A DNA stretch of 36,207 nt. Source: Nephromyces sp. MM_2019 (taxonomy: Eukaryota; Apicomplexa; Aconoidasida; Nephromycida). The notes below the pieces were generated by a model. The model ran no database searches and had not been told where the DNA came from. It worked only from the letters and a program-made list of their open reading frames with translations. The stretch lies in assembly GCA_015657535.1 (NCBI GenBank), contig JADHZB010000584.1, positions 1 to 36,207 of the forward strand, read 5' to 3'. Shown piece by piece: positions 1 to 11,128 of the stretch. Positions within the stretch are counted from its first letter, which is position 1; the number at the start of each line of letters is the position of its first letter. The translations under genes were made by a program, and so were the position numbers.

Positions 1-1351
1 AAAATTATATATATATTAACAAAAGTAAATTAATTATAGTATGTACACATAATAAAATTATTAAAGGAGGAAATTTGGGTTGGAAAAATAAATTACAAAT
101 TTATTTAACAATTTCAACCTCCCTATTTAGCAATATATATAAAATATGTTTATATGTGTGTATGTGTATGTGTGTATATTGAGATATATGTATCTTAAAT
201 GTGTATTTAAATATGTGTATATATGTATAGATATGTGTATGTGTGTGTATATATTTCTGTGAGTAGATTGTAAAGCGTGTCAATGAATTTCAATAATAGT
301 TGTTTTATTATTATATAGCTTTATAGAATTCTCATAGTCAATATATCAATTAATCTTAATATGTAAAAATATCATAGTGTAAATGGCTATCTTATAATAT
401 ATATTTGCATCTATTTAGATATCTATTTGACTGTGTGTGTGCTTATCATATATATTGTATTTTCCATTATTTAAAAAAAAATGATATATGATAGCTCATG
501 TGCTTATGAACATGTGTGTGTGTGTACAACATTTATATATATATATATATATATATATATGGAAAGAAATAAATATTGAATCAAGAATGTTTAGTGTGTA
601 TTAATCCTTTATATACCATTTAGTATTTTATTCTTATTTGGATACCTTATTAAATAATAAATTTATAAATTATTAATAAACTTTATTTAAGAGTAAAACA
701 ATTTTGAGTTGATTTCACATAAGTAGCTATATGACCAAACGTTCAATCAATAATCTGATTTTATTTACAAATATATATTTATTTATATGATTTACTTATG
801 ATATTAAATGTGTTATTGTGATCACAAACTGTATTATCCATATATATATAAATTATATTAAGTCCAGTCGTTTTTAATACAATTGATACATACCAGATAT
901 ACATATATATATATTCACAAATACCTTCATTTATTACATACAAAATTCATTTTTATATATGCACATATATGAAAATATATACACACATATTATATATTCA
1001 TATATGACGACACATTTATAAACAAATAAATACACACGCATATACAAGTATATATATATATATTTTAATTCGAGTTATATTAGTTTATTGTTTATAAATT
1101 TATATTACATCAAAAACAACGCTAGATACCTAAATATATACAATTACGCTTTCAAATTATACTTAATTATTTATACATTAATAATATTTAGTATATATTA
1201 CTTTTTTTTAAAATTATAAATATCAGTTGTTATTATGTTGTCATTCTACACACATACACATAGACACACACATACACATAGACACACACACATACACACA
1301 CACACACACACGCCTTTAGACCATAGATTTATACACACTTAAATTCATTAC
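1..1351. repeat. Low-complexity A+T-rich DNA with TA, TG and CA microsatellites
   Basis: No supportable gene. A TG-rich stretch (about 145-260) is followed by a pure (TA)n run at 533-560, then CA/TA-rich DNA from about 890. A compound CA array at 1248-1312 contains two copies of an ACACACATACACATAG-like unit followed by a pure (CA)n run. Long frames here translate to His/Thr/Tyr/Ile repeats from dinucleotide runs and are not credible proteins. No telomere-type G-rich heptamer or hexamer array is visible, so this need not be a chromosome end. Confidence 0.85.
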
Positions 1352-1413
1352 CTGTGGTGAACTAGCTTTTCAGATTGAATAGAATTAGCGTATATGCTCT
1401 CAACCAGTTTCAT
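1352..1413 (-). CDS. Possible first coding exon of an unidentified minus-strand gene
   Basis: On the minus strand an ATG at 1413-1411 opens 20 clean codons beginning MKLVESIYANSIQSEKLVHH. They end at a good donor (CAG|GTAATG, intron starting 1351) in phase 2. The stretch has ordinary codon diversity and stands out sharply from the dinucleotide-rich DNA around it. The next exon is not resolved. An acceptor near 1131 would add eight codons before a stop, and another near 752 would add a different short tail. It could be a very small gene or the start of one that continues beyond the window edge. I do not recognise the peptide. Confidence 0.3.
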
Positions 1414-3640
1414 CTTATTATTAATTGTGTGTTGTTTATGTGTGTAGAATGTGTAGATTTAGAGATCAGTGTGTGTGTGTATGTGCGCGCGCGTTTGTGT
1501 ATGTGTATGTAAAGTAGTAGTAGTATTTAGTATTGAAAATTAAATCATTAGTTGTGTTAAAATATATGTGTAATTTTAGATTTAAAAATCTAAAAATCAG
1601 CTTGTGAGTGTGTATGTGTATAACATGATGTGTGATGATTTTATTATAAAAATGTGTTTATCAAGTTGTATACCAAATAATGTTGTATACCAATATGTTG
1701 TTATCAAATTGTGCTTACCAAGTTGTGTGTATCAATTTGTTGTTATGCATCAAATTGTGCTTTTTTAAAGTTGTGCATGTTAAGCAATGTGTGTAAATAA
1801 TAAAAATAAATTATCCAGAGTCTTATAAAATTTGTGTACTATTAAATTTATGTATCGCTTTGTATGTAGTTGATTTAAGTTTTATTGAGAATAATTTTAG
1901 ATTTATATACACCTAAAAATTTATTTCCCAAAAATATGAATGTATGTAACAAATAAAATAATAGAATATGATAATTTCGTAATGAATTGATTGAAAGATA
2001 TAAAAAGAAGAAGTTGGTTCCGATAAGTAAGTCTGCTTTGATGTTAAAAACTCCCTCACACACATTTAATATTAATATAAAAATTGTTTGGAGGTTGGGG
2101 TGCAAGATGGTGCATGTAGCTATAATGATGCTTCTTTTGCCACTTATTGAAATATGTGTGTATATATATATCTAGTTGAGTTGAGTTTAGTAATAAAGTG
2201 TATGTGTAAGTGCTGATTGTGTTTGTAGGAAATAGGGATTGTGTATGTAGTAAATTTGTATTGTGACTAATATTTTGTGATTGGTGTTGTAACAAGTGTG
2301 TGTAATTTTGTAGTTATAAAAGTGATTTATTCATATTTAATTGTATATATATATAATAGGTGTGTGGTGAACGAGAGTTTGAATAACAGAATGTGATTAT
2401 GTCCTCTAGTTTTTATGTGTATATATAACGTTGGTGTGTATATAAAATAGTATATATGTATGTACGTAAGTTAGGTATGGGCGTATTGTTTATTTATTCA
2501 GTGTGTGTTTTAGAAATGAAAAAATGCTGGTGGTAATATTATATGTTACGTGAAAATTTGTATATAAGTGATGTAATAAAATTTCATAGTTCTATGTCTA
2601 TGCAGGAAATACACATATATTGATAGAAAAAGAGTGCTGATAATTTAAAAAAGCATGTGTGTGCAAAAATAAATGTTACTTTTAAATTTGCATTTTCATT
2701 AAAAGTGTGTTAGTAGAGATAACTTAAAGTGTTGTATCACGTATAAAAAAAAATATTATATAAAACTTATGTGGTGTTAAGTGTATGTACAGTGTTGGAA
2801 ATGTTAAAAAATTTTTTTCTTACTAGAATATTTATGGCGTGTAAAAAAATGGTTGACTAGGCCTAAAGTAGAAATATATAAAATGGAGTAAAAATGAAAA
2901 ATATTACCTAGAATGTGTGTGTTGTATATATTTATATGTTTACATTTTATATGTTTAAATGTGTGCACACTGTATATGTTCAAACGTGTGCGCATTGTAT
3001 ATCTATATATATTAAATACATTTAAATGTGTAGGTATTGTATGTATTAAAGTACTTGTGTGTTGAAATTATGAAAAAATCAAACCAAAACATCTCTAGCC
3101 TAGTGTAGAAATATGTAAGTGTTTATATATATTGTGTGTGTATAACTCTTTCTTAGATGCTGTTTGAGGGTATGGCTAGGTAGATATTATATCAGTATTT
3201 TCTTGTTGCTAGTTATGGATATGTGCTTGTATGGGCCATTGGTATGTTGTTTGTATGCGCTTCCTGTATCTATTTACATGAATAGTTATTAGGTGTGGTG
3301 TAAGTGTATATTTATTAATGCTTTTCAAGTGTGTGCATCTTTTTGTTTTGTAGTTCTGTGTGCTCTCTGGCGCTTTTAAGTAGTGTAATGCATAATATCT
3401 GTCATTGTTTTATATTGCTTTGTGTGTAGATCTTTTCATTGTTGTTTGTGTGTGCATTGCTATGCTTGTACATTACCACTAGGTGTGTAAAAAATATCAT
3501 TACTATTAATTATGTCAGCTTAATTATTGTGCAAGTGTAGATTGTCTTTATTGTTGTGTACACTTAACTATTGCATGTGAGCGCTATTGAATATCAGTGT
3601 GACAGGTACGAATAGTCTGTGGAGTATAAAAATATACATT
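1414..3640. repeat. TG-rich low-complexity block with imperfect local repeats
   Basis: About 2.2 kb in which the plus strand is strongly enriched in TG/TGTG words and depleted in C. It includes (GT)n near 1469-1510 and an imperfect repeat cluster at about 1657-1762, where ATCAAATTGTGCTT recurs at 1703 and 1749 among several related TTGT-TATACCAA units. Two related words, CCTAAAGTAGAAATATAT near 2864 and CCTAGTGTAGAAATATGT near 3098, suggest an older dispersed repeat. No exon with convincing codon use was found. The longer frames here read as hydrophobic or His/Tyr-rich strings, several starting only at TTG. Confidence 0.75.
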
Positions 3641-3650
3641 TTCCTCTTAG

Positions 3651-4047
3651 CTATTAGAACGGATAACACAAAGTCAGAAGAAGACTATCTAAAGAAGTAA
3701 ATGGTTTTGCTTGAAATAGACTTTTATCTGAAGCGAAAATTTGAAAATTCAATTGGGCTTTTATCTTTCGAATACTGATGCAAAACACTTCCCCTACAGT
3801 TAGCCAATCTATATACCACCTAACAAACATACTCCAAAAGTTATTTATTGCTGGGAACTTCGCATATTATTCTCACAAGAGCTATTTAAGCGTGACACTG
3901 GGCTATTTCCCTATTTTCTCTGTTATATGTATTTCTCCATCTCTTTTATGCACAATGACAAAAGATTCCTTGTTTCGAGTTATGAATTTTCTTCTATATA
4001 AAGCTGGAATATTTGGAAATTTAATACTGTGGAAAATCGTTCACTAA
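3651..4047 (+). other. Exon-like fragments, possible 3' end or relic of a gene
   Basis: Composition changes abruptly here from TG-rich to mixed sequence. A strong acceptor (TTTTCCTCTTAG, ending 3650) precedes 16 codons reading IRTDNTKSEEDYLKK and a TAA at 3698-3700. The same frame continues with ATG (3701) and 25 codons (MVLLEIDFYLKRKFENS...) to TGA. A third stretch, 3778-4047, is open for 89 codons in another frame and is rich in hydrophobic residues. Each is weak alone. Together they could be the last exon of a plus-strand gene whose upstream exons I cannot find, or a decayed gene. No family is recognised. Confidence 0.25.
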
Positions 4048-5213
4048 ATTTTATAAAACATCAATAAGACCCCCTCAATAGAATTTCAGCAAAGAAATTA
4101 TATCATACTTTCAGTAACAAATTTTACAGCTTTATTAGATATTTTAGCTTATATTCCAAAAATTTCTTTAATAGAATTTATAAAGAAATCCTTATAACCT
4201 TAACACTTTGGGAGATTTTAAAAATCTATGCTTTATTTAAAAACTCATTTTTTAAGTAAGTGATCATACAAGCTAACTCACCTTACAGATGATCAGATTA
4301 CACTTAATTAAAACATTTTATAATTCACCTTAGCCAAATGAAAATTACTTACAAACCAATTTCCATAATCAGAAAATTTGAAAAATCAGGTATTTTATCT
4401 ACATCATTTCTAGCTAAATTCAATTATGATTAAAAATAGGTTCGCTTCTCAATAACAAGTGTTTGAAAGATCGCTCAAATTGTAAAAAAGTTAATAATGG
4501 TAAAATTAATATTTTAATCCCCATAAAAAAAAAATACCTACCAACTATCCTGGATATTCAAAATTTTGTTATGTGTTTACAGCTGAATTACTTCGAGTCA
4601 TTTGCTAATATTCTGTTATTTTCATACCATCAATTTGTCACAGAACCAAATTTTTTGAATGAGTGCAACTAATTACTTCTACCCACACATTTCGGTCTAG
4701 GTATGCTTGAATACTCCCACAATGTTAAAATTTGAAAGATTAACTTATCCTTTTTCTTTAGTAATTACTATTTATGAAGATTGGATCATTAACCTCCAAT
4801 AAACAGTTCAATGTTGATCTTATATATAGTTGTTATGATATAAATTACCATTCACATTTTAATATTGCTTCTTAAATAGTAATAAATTTGAGGTTTTGAG
4901 AAAAATAAATCTTGTAGAAGGTTGAATCCTAAATTTAAAAAATGTTAATTATTAAACGACAGATTCTAAAACTTTATAGCTGTTCTAGTTAGAAATTCAA
5001 AAGATAATTTGAAAAAAAAATATAATCAAATTTTGCAATTTGTCATAGCTTTGTATTAATTACATTAACACTTAATAATCATAAACTTATATATAAAAAC
5101 AATAAAAACTCACAAACAAAGTGCAACTTAACTATTTATAACATAAACAACATTTATATAAATATTAAATTCATCTAGTTTCAATCTAACTTACCTTTAA
5201 TTAATGAAATGTA
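4048..5213. other. A+T-rich intergenic region, nothing recognised
   Basis: About 1.2 kb of ordinary A+T-rich sequence before the PUB-CAP gene. A 69-codon frame at 4463-4672 starts at TTG and has no recognisable motif, so I treat it as chance. The 300 bases before the downstream ATG are especially A-rich and presumably contain its promoter and leader, but no defined element can be called. Confidence 0.7.
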
Positions 5214-6821
5214 ATGGAAACTACCACTGCTGAAGATGAAAGCCAAATCATAAAGGATTTAACAACCAGTTTACTCGATAAGTATTCCTTGCAACCGGAA
5301 TCCTTTTTGAGTTTGATTGCTATTATTGAAGGGCATGATGATAACATTGAAGCTGATCTTGCAAGAAACCTATCATTTGATTACCCTCACCTTAGTGAAT
5401 TAGATACTAACAAATGTATCCAAGATATAAAACTTCTCTTAAGTAGACAGGAGGACAACCCAAATGCAATCAACACCATCAAATCTGTACTCGAATTCAA
5501 CGAGATTACCACTTATGAAACCAATCTAAACAATCTTCGTATTGAAGAAGCAATAGACTACCTAAATTGTAGCTATGATTATTTAATTTTCAGTATTTCT
5601 GATAGTAATGCGAATTGCAAATGCCAAATTTTAAACTTACTTAAAAAAATCACTCAAAACATACTAAATTCACCACATGATCCGAAATATAGAAGGATAA
5701 CTTTGAACCTCCTCAAACACCCCTACCTGATATCTGAATATCTAGAACCATTTATTAATATGTTATTTTCATTGGGCTACCAAGATTCAAATCCAAATCC
5801 ACCAAACCATAAATCACTCAATCACAGCCAACATAATTCGGTTTCACCCTTTGAAAGCAGAGTGGAATTTTATTTGTTTAACAATTTAATTTGGAATGAG
5901 CAGATCGAAGAGTTGTTTACTATCCTTATCACATTGATCCATGAAGATATCTCAAAAGCCAAAACATCATCATCCCTGATTCTTGAGCCGAATAATTTCA
6001 AAAAAACTGACACTTTGACAAAAGGATCACCTAAGGCATCCGATCAAAATAGTTTCGATTCAAAAAAGAATTACAAGGGCCTTAATAAAAATTATGAATT
6101 TCAACAGGCTCAATTGAATGAGTTACGTGAAATCCAGAGGAGCAAATACCTAGACAAGCTAGGTGAAAAAAGAGTTCCCGCTACAATCCCCATTGAAACT
6201 CAAGATGAGAGTGCTTCCAGTACATCACCCAAGTCACAAAACAAGAACCCACGACCTATCCCGACCCAAAAGGCAAAAACAGCTACAATAAGACTTAAGG
6301 ATAAAACTCCCAAACCCATACTCGATTGGAAACCAGAATTTTCTAAAACCTCTATATCGGAAATTCATTTACGTAACAAACGAACTGGAGCTTCACATAG
6401 TTTGTCTGAATTACGTTCTATTTTTGACGATATGGAATATATAGGAAAGATGGCTTTGGATTATACCAATTATTACAGATCTTTACACTCGATGATTCCA
6501 TTAGTATGGGACCATGATTTAATGATAATAGCCGAGGAGCACTCAGCCAATATGGCTAATGGGACTGTACCTATTGGTCACCAAGGATCACAGGGGCGCT
6601 TTACGCGCTACCCATATTATTCAAGGCTTAAGGGTGAAAATGTAGCTATGGTTCCACATTCTTATGAAGGAGCTAGAAATGCTGTGAATGGTTGGATACT
6701 ATCTCCAGGTCACGAGAAAAACCTCAGAGGATATTATAATCGATGCGGAATTGGTGTGGCAATTCGAAATAATAAATACTATCTCACTCAGCTATTTGGA
6801 TTTATTGTCCCGAACAGATAA
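5214..6821 (+). CDS. PUB domain and CAP/SCP domain fusion protein
   Basis: Intronless gene for 535 residues. Residues 1-105 are an acidic, probably helical region of unknown type. Residues about 110-245 look like a PUB domain (the p97/VCP-binding module of PNGase and UBXD1-type proteins), with the signature NILNSPHDPKYRRITL (149-164) and a final LFSLGY (184-189). Residues about 250-400 are a basic, Ser/Lys/Pro-rich linker. Residues about 412-531 form a CAP/SCP domain of bacterial YkwD-like shape: EEHSANMANG (441-450), GH at 455-456, GENVA (474-478), WILSPGHEKNL (494-504) and the final LTQLFGF (524-530). The conserved CAP histidines (443, 456, 500) and Glu475 are present. There is no signal peptide or membrane helix, which is odd because CAP proteins are typically secreted. 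With a PUB domain it is more likely cytosolic, perhaps p97-linked; that role is inference. The start ATG is the first in frame, after A-rich leader. Confidence 0.9.
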   Translation: METTTAEDESQIIKDLTTSLLDKYSLQPESFLSLIAIIEGHDDNIEADLARNLSFDYPHLSELDTNKCIQDIKLLLSRQEDNPNAINTIKSVLEFNEITTYETNLNNLRIEEAIDYLNCSYDYLIFSISDSNANCKCQILNLLKKITQNILNSPHDPKYRRITLNLLKHPYLISEYLEPFINMLFSLGYQDSNPNPPNHKSLNHSQHNSVSPFESRVEFYLFNNLIWNEQIEELFTILITLIHEDISKAKTSSSLILEPNNFKKTDTLTKGSPKASDQNSFDSKKNYKGLNKNYEFQQAQLNELREIQRSKYLDKLGEKRVPATIPIETQDESASSTSPKSQNKNPRPIPTQKAKTATIRLKDKTPKPILDWKPEFSKTSISEIHLRNKRTGASHSLSELRSIFDDMEYIGKMALDYTNYYRSLHSMIPLVWDHDLMIIAEEHSANMANGTVPIGHQGSQGRFTRYPYYSRLKGENVAMVPHSYEGARNAVNGWILSPGHEKNLRGYYNRCGIGVAIRNNKYYLTQLFGFIVPNR

Positions 6822-7345
6822 AAGCGCTAACGTGAGCTGCTTAAAATGAAATAATTCTTGTAACTTATCTCATGTTTTGAAAAAATTTTTTCTGTATCAG
6901 ATTTCTTGTATAAAACGTTCCTCACCTATTTACTAGACTTAAATTTTCTTATATTAGCATACTAAAGGATACATATCATTTAAAAATATATAATTATTTA
7001 CAAAGATAATTAAATAAAATTGAAGTCAAATCTCATTTATTAATGCACTTAAAAATGATCTATTATGAATTATTTTAATTTTTATCCTATACAATTTATC
7101 CCAATTTTCCCCCCTACAATAACATTAATTTTCTTTATTGAATATAAGTAAATTTCTCCAAATTTATATTCTTATACTTGTTATTTTTGAGCTTCCTGTT
7201 CTCACATCACAACACCACATTTTCTCTAGCATATATTTTCTAGTAGCAACTTTATTAAAAAATCTTGTCGAATTACACTTTCAGCAAAGTCTTTTAGCAT
7301 AAGACCACTCGAAAACTTAACTTAAGTTTTATTAAATTTAGAAAA
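6822..7345. other. Intergenic, nothing recognised
   Basis: 524 bases of A+T-rich sequence between two plus-strand genes. It should contain the 3' end of the PUB-CAP transcript and the promoter of the EF-hand gene, but no specific site can be supported. Confidence 0.7.
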
Positions 7346-7861
7346 ATGAGCTCCAATAATGAACCTCCGAGCATCGAGGAACTCGAAAACCTTCTAATAT
7401 CTCAAAACTGCACAGACTACGATGATTGCTTTAATTTACATGACAAAGACCAGGATGGTTGGGTATCAACGAATGAATTCCCACAAATGGCCAGGCAGTT
7501 GGGTCAGATTTGGTCCAAGGAAGAAATTGACAACCTAAAAAGAGAATTGGGGATTTTAGAAATAACCCAGATTGACAGAAATTGGTTTATAGAACTTTTA
7601 AGCCGTAATTGTAGAGTCAAGCCTGATTACACTCGCATTGATGAAATATTTGATCTATATGATCGAAAGAGGTCGAAATCAGTCAGTATTGATGAATTGA
7701 AGCACTATCTTGCCTCTTTTGGAGAAAGAGTTGACCATAAAGAGTTTGATGAGCACTTCAAACACGCATTAACAAGAAAGAAATCATTTGGTTCATCAAT
7801 AAGCATTGAAAAATTGAAACACATTAACAAAAAACAATTTAGAGCAATTTTTGAGAATTAA
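7346..7861 (+). CDS. EF-hand (calmodulin / myosin light chain-like) protein
   Basis: Intronless gene for 171 residues. The N-terminal EF-hand loop is canonical: DKDQDGWVSTNE (33-44) has Asp at loop positions 1, 3 and 5, Gly at 6, and Glu at 12, so it should bind calcium. A second pair is visible around residues 94-171. Its first loop, DRKRSKSVSIDE (106-117), keeps Asp1 and Glu12 but has Lys at 3 and Lys instead of Gly at 6, so it probably does not bind calcium. The remaining two hands are degenerate. One working hand plus degenerate ones in about 170 residues resembles calmodulin-like myosin light chains, but a centrin-like or other scaffold protein is possible. There is no acylation signal (MSSN start) and no membrane segment. 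Confidence 0.87.
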   Translation: MSSNNEPPSIEELENLLISQNCTDYDDCFNLHDKDQDGWVSTNEFPQMARQLGQIWSKEEIDNLKRELGILEITQIDRNWFIELLSRNCRVKPDYTRIDEIFDLYDRKRSKSVSIDELKHYLASFGERVDHKEFDEHFKHALTRKKSFGSSISIEKLKHINKKQFRAIFEN

Positions 7862-8611
7862 ATGATTCTTAACATTTTGTACTTCGCCATCCTAGTAAAA
7901 TTATTAAGCTAGCTTCAGTTTTTTAGTTTATATCCACAAATCAAGATTTCAAGCATTTATTACACTCAAACTCCCGAAACACATATTCCAAAAAGCTTGA
8001 ATTTTATAATCAAAATTTTTGTTTTTCATTACTTCTTTATTAGCTAATACTATATGTTAAATAACATTTATAACCTTCTTCAAATACTGACACAACACCA
8101 ACACATCACTCAATTGATACCTATATTTCATAATTCATTTTAGCAATGCTAGTATGGCCCAAAAGACGATTTTTTCATAAGATCCCTTGAATATGATTAG
8201 AATTTAATTTTAATTTTGATTTTATAAATAAAATTTCACTAAGAGATTACAAAGAATCAAATTTTTCACTAGATCTTGATTTTCAGAAGCTTAGAATTGA
8301 AAGACAAAGTTATAATTTGATGTAACACATTTCTAGAAAACAGAGAAATTCAAAACAATAGAATCAAATTTTACTTTATACTATGCTTTTTCAAAATCTA
8401 CAAAGCATGTCAAAAAGAATTTTACAATTCTTAACACATTTATAGGACATGTATTATTTTATGAAAGTTTGCTGACGTGTCACATATATATGTGTATTCC
8501 ATTAAGGCAATTATACTTATATATTATACCATCGTTATGCGCATCTAGTCTTAGCTATTTCTCACATATCTTTTCTACTACGGAAATTATTTTTGCCCTG
8601 AATTAATATCT
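7862..8611. other. Intergenic, nothing recognised
   Basis: 750 bases of A+T-rich sequence between the EF-hand gene and the start of the ten-exon gene downstream. Both strands were read for exon-like stretches and none was convincing. A short AT-rich palindrome (ACATATATATGTGT near 8481) is unlikely to be significant in this composition. Confidence 0.65.
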
Positions 8612-11128
8612 ATGGAAACCTCACCTCAGACTTTGTTTGACGAGAGTATTAATGCTCTAAAGTTTCGAGTAAGACATTTTAAAATTGTAATTCATAGCCT
8701 CTTACATGTAAAATGTGTTTCAAGCTTATAATCTTTGAGCAAATACAAATTAGTTTCGAGTTCTCTAGCATTCAAAACTCCATGTTTAAAATTAAGACTA
8801 AATAGATTTAAGTTAAAGGGTGTAAAAAAGGGATATCTTATAAATCTAACATATCATTATGAAGCTTAAAGTGGATTCAATGATAAATTATATTAATAAT
8901 AAGCTAAATAAATGAGCTAAGGGGGGAAAATCAAAGAGCTTTTACTAGTTTAGTGTTAAGTATAGCTAGTTGTGCTCATTAAAATGCTTAATAAATCAAT
9001 TTAAGGCCATATATATATATATAGTTTTTAGTTTTAGTTTTCAGCATAATTTCCATATTGTTAATAAGTTTATAAACTATAATTTATTTCATTACTTTGT
9101 TAGAATTTTATATGTTGATCTATTAACAGGATTATTCAGAGCAGTGATATGAAATATTTATTTTCCAAATTTTTTTTTAGCTTGAATGTAGTCGGGTAGT
9201 GTTTTATATTCATTTTCGAGATGAAAAAGCTTACAATTTGTTGACTAGTAAGTGTAAGAGCTATGTTATAAGTACTTGAATTAAGATATTCTTAAGTTTG
9301 ATAAAACATCACTACAAATACAGATTCTTTGATGGAGAATCTAGAGAGGTGGGAGAAAGAGGATAACATTAAAGGAATTGTATTCAATTTCAAGGATCAA
9401 TTCCTATTGTTCTATCTTGAGGTAAGCTGTCTTAGATAGCTCAAATACTACATGAAAAGAAATGTAAAACAAATTATGAATTAATACCTTAATTAAGTCT
9501 GTGGCTTGTTAGATAGTTTTGACATCATCTTAACTTACTTTTGAAAGTAGCTTAAACTTTAACTTCTCGACTTGAATAATCACTATTAATTATACCTAAA
9601 ATGACAGTGTATGACATTATGGTCATAATTTATAATTAGCAAAGCAAATTCTTATTTTCAATATGATTACTTTGCCTTAATAGAATATTTTCTATCATTC
9701 TAGGGCAACACTCTAAACTTGTATAATGCATTAGAAAGCACATCATGCCTAACTTATAGCAAAAGTGATGTGAGGAATTCAAAAATCTTTTGAAGTGCAT
9801 TTATGTACTTATAAATTTGATTCTTATCCAACACAATAGAACCCACAGGAAAGCATGAAAATCCGTGTTATATTTTTTTCTGACTTGGTAAGGCTTAACA
9901 CTTGATATAAAATGCCTAAAATAACTTATATTTGGATAAAATTGAATATAAAAAGCACCGAGAAAATCTTTTTAGCTTCCTTATCTATGTAAATTGTACT
10001 ATGAAAGGGAAAGTAATGGAGGATTCAAATGCTGATGAATTATTCAAAGTAAATTTAAGTTTTAAATTATGGTCGTTTTAACACACAATTTTTTGTCAGC
10101 AAGTTATATATTATTTGTAAAATAAAAACTAGTTTCAAAGAATTCATTTAACTCGATGCAAATGAGTAGCCAAGATCACTTAGGCATCTTTCTATATACT
10201 TAAGCACTAGTTATGAATGAGAATTAAATGGAGATTGTCTGGATATAGAGCATTTTGTAGATTAAAATTTTTAACACATTTCAGGTATGGAAATTTTATG
10301 AAATCATTCTCGATTTAGCATTCCGAACATCAGAGTATATGTCGGTAATTTACTTAACTAAAGCTTAATTCAGTCTATATAGGTTTCTTTATGACTAGTT
10401 TCCATAAAACTTATATAAATAATGTTAATCCAATTTTCAAATCATATTGACTTCTTATAAATAACAGAAGGCAGAAGTAGAAGAGTTTATGAAACAGGTA
10501 GGGATCTTTGTAAGCTTTGGATAATTATAATTCACAATTATAGTGCTTTAAAATATTTATGAGGCACTCATAGCTTGGTTGATAAGGAATATATTATATA
10601 CATTTTGATTTGTTAATAGAGTAATGATTGTTAAGCAATATATAATTACAATTACTAAAGGACTTGAAATATATGATGCCAACTACTGAATTAGAATAAG
10701 AAATTGTTTAGTTATATAATTTACAGAATGAAGGTAATAAGCTCGCGCCCGATATTTCAATGTTAGATTACATTGATTCCAAAGAGTTTGAATCTATAAC
10801 ATGGAAATATTCAGGTTTCTCATTAGGAAAAGTGAAATATGCAGCTTTTTGCTTGTTCATTTAATTGTGATAATTACTATAACTGCTACATAAAATGGCT
10901 GCCCTATAATTTTGTTTTGAGTTACTAATTCAATTGCTTTTAATAAATTCATTTAAAGTAAAATAAAATCTTGTAATAGCTTCATAATAAGAAATTTTTC
11001 ATTTTAAATACTTGTTACATATAATTTTTACAGAGTTCAGAGAATTTTTTATTGGGCCATTCAATATGAAGATGAATTCTGATTATCTCAGTTCATCACA
11101 TGATGAACAAGTTGATATTATGATGTAA
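8612..11128 (+). CDS. Ten-exon gene for a possible BLUF/TEX47-like domain protein
   Basis: Model: 8612-8668, 9181-9247, 9324-9421, 9704-9769, 9849-9887, 10022-10048, 10285-10344, 10468-10497, 10727-10814, 11034-11128. This gives about 208 residues with phases that agree throughout. The start is METSPQTLFDESINALKFR. A strand-like SRVVFYIHFRDEKAYNLL is followed by a long helix, then DNIKGIVFNFKDQF and LLFYLEGNTLNLYNALES, then MKIRVIFFSD. The order beta-alpha-[I-x-G-(hydrophobic)3]-F-x3-LEG-helix-beta resembles BLUF and the BLUF-like TEX47 family, in which the motif is gItGlLl..F.Q.lEG. The flavin-contacting Gln is replaced by Phe, so photosensing is unlikely. The C-terminal part (FREFFIGPFNMKMNSD) is unassigned. 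The weakest point is the nine-codon exon at 10022-10048, whose acceptor is poor; the flanking exons are more certain. Family assignment is by pattern only and may be wrong. Confidence 0.55.

Noticed and set aside
101..283. 60-codon minus-strand frame rich in His/Thr/Tyr/Ile
   Set aside because: It is the translation of TG/TA dinucleotide repeats and has no protein-like diversity.
1875..2295. Overlapping frames on both strands (76, 62 and 79 codons)
   Set aside because: They start at TTG or within repeats, overlap each other on opposite strands, and show no family motif. The patch at 2090-2150 has higher complexity but no supportable exon.
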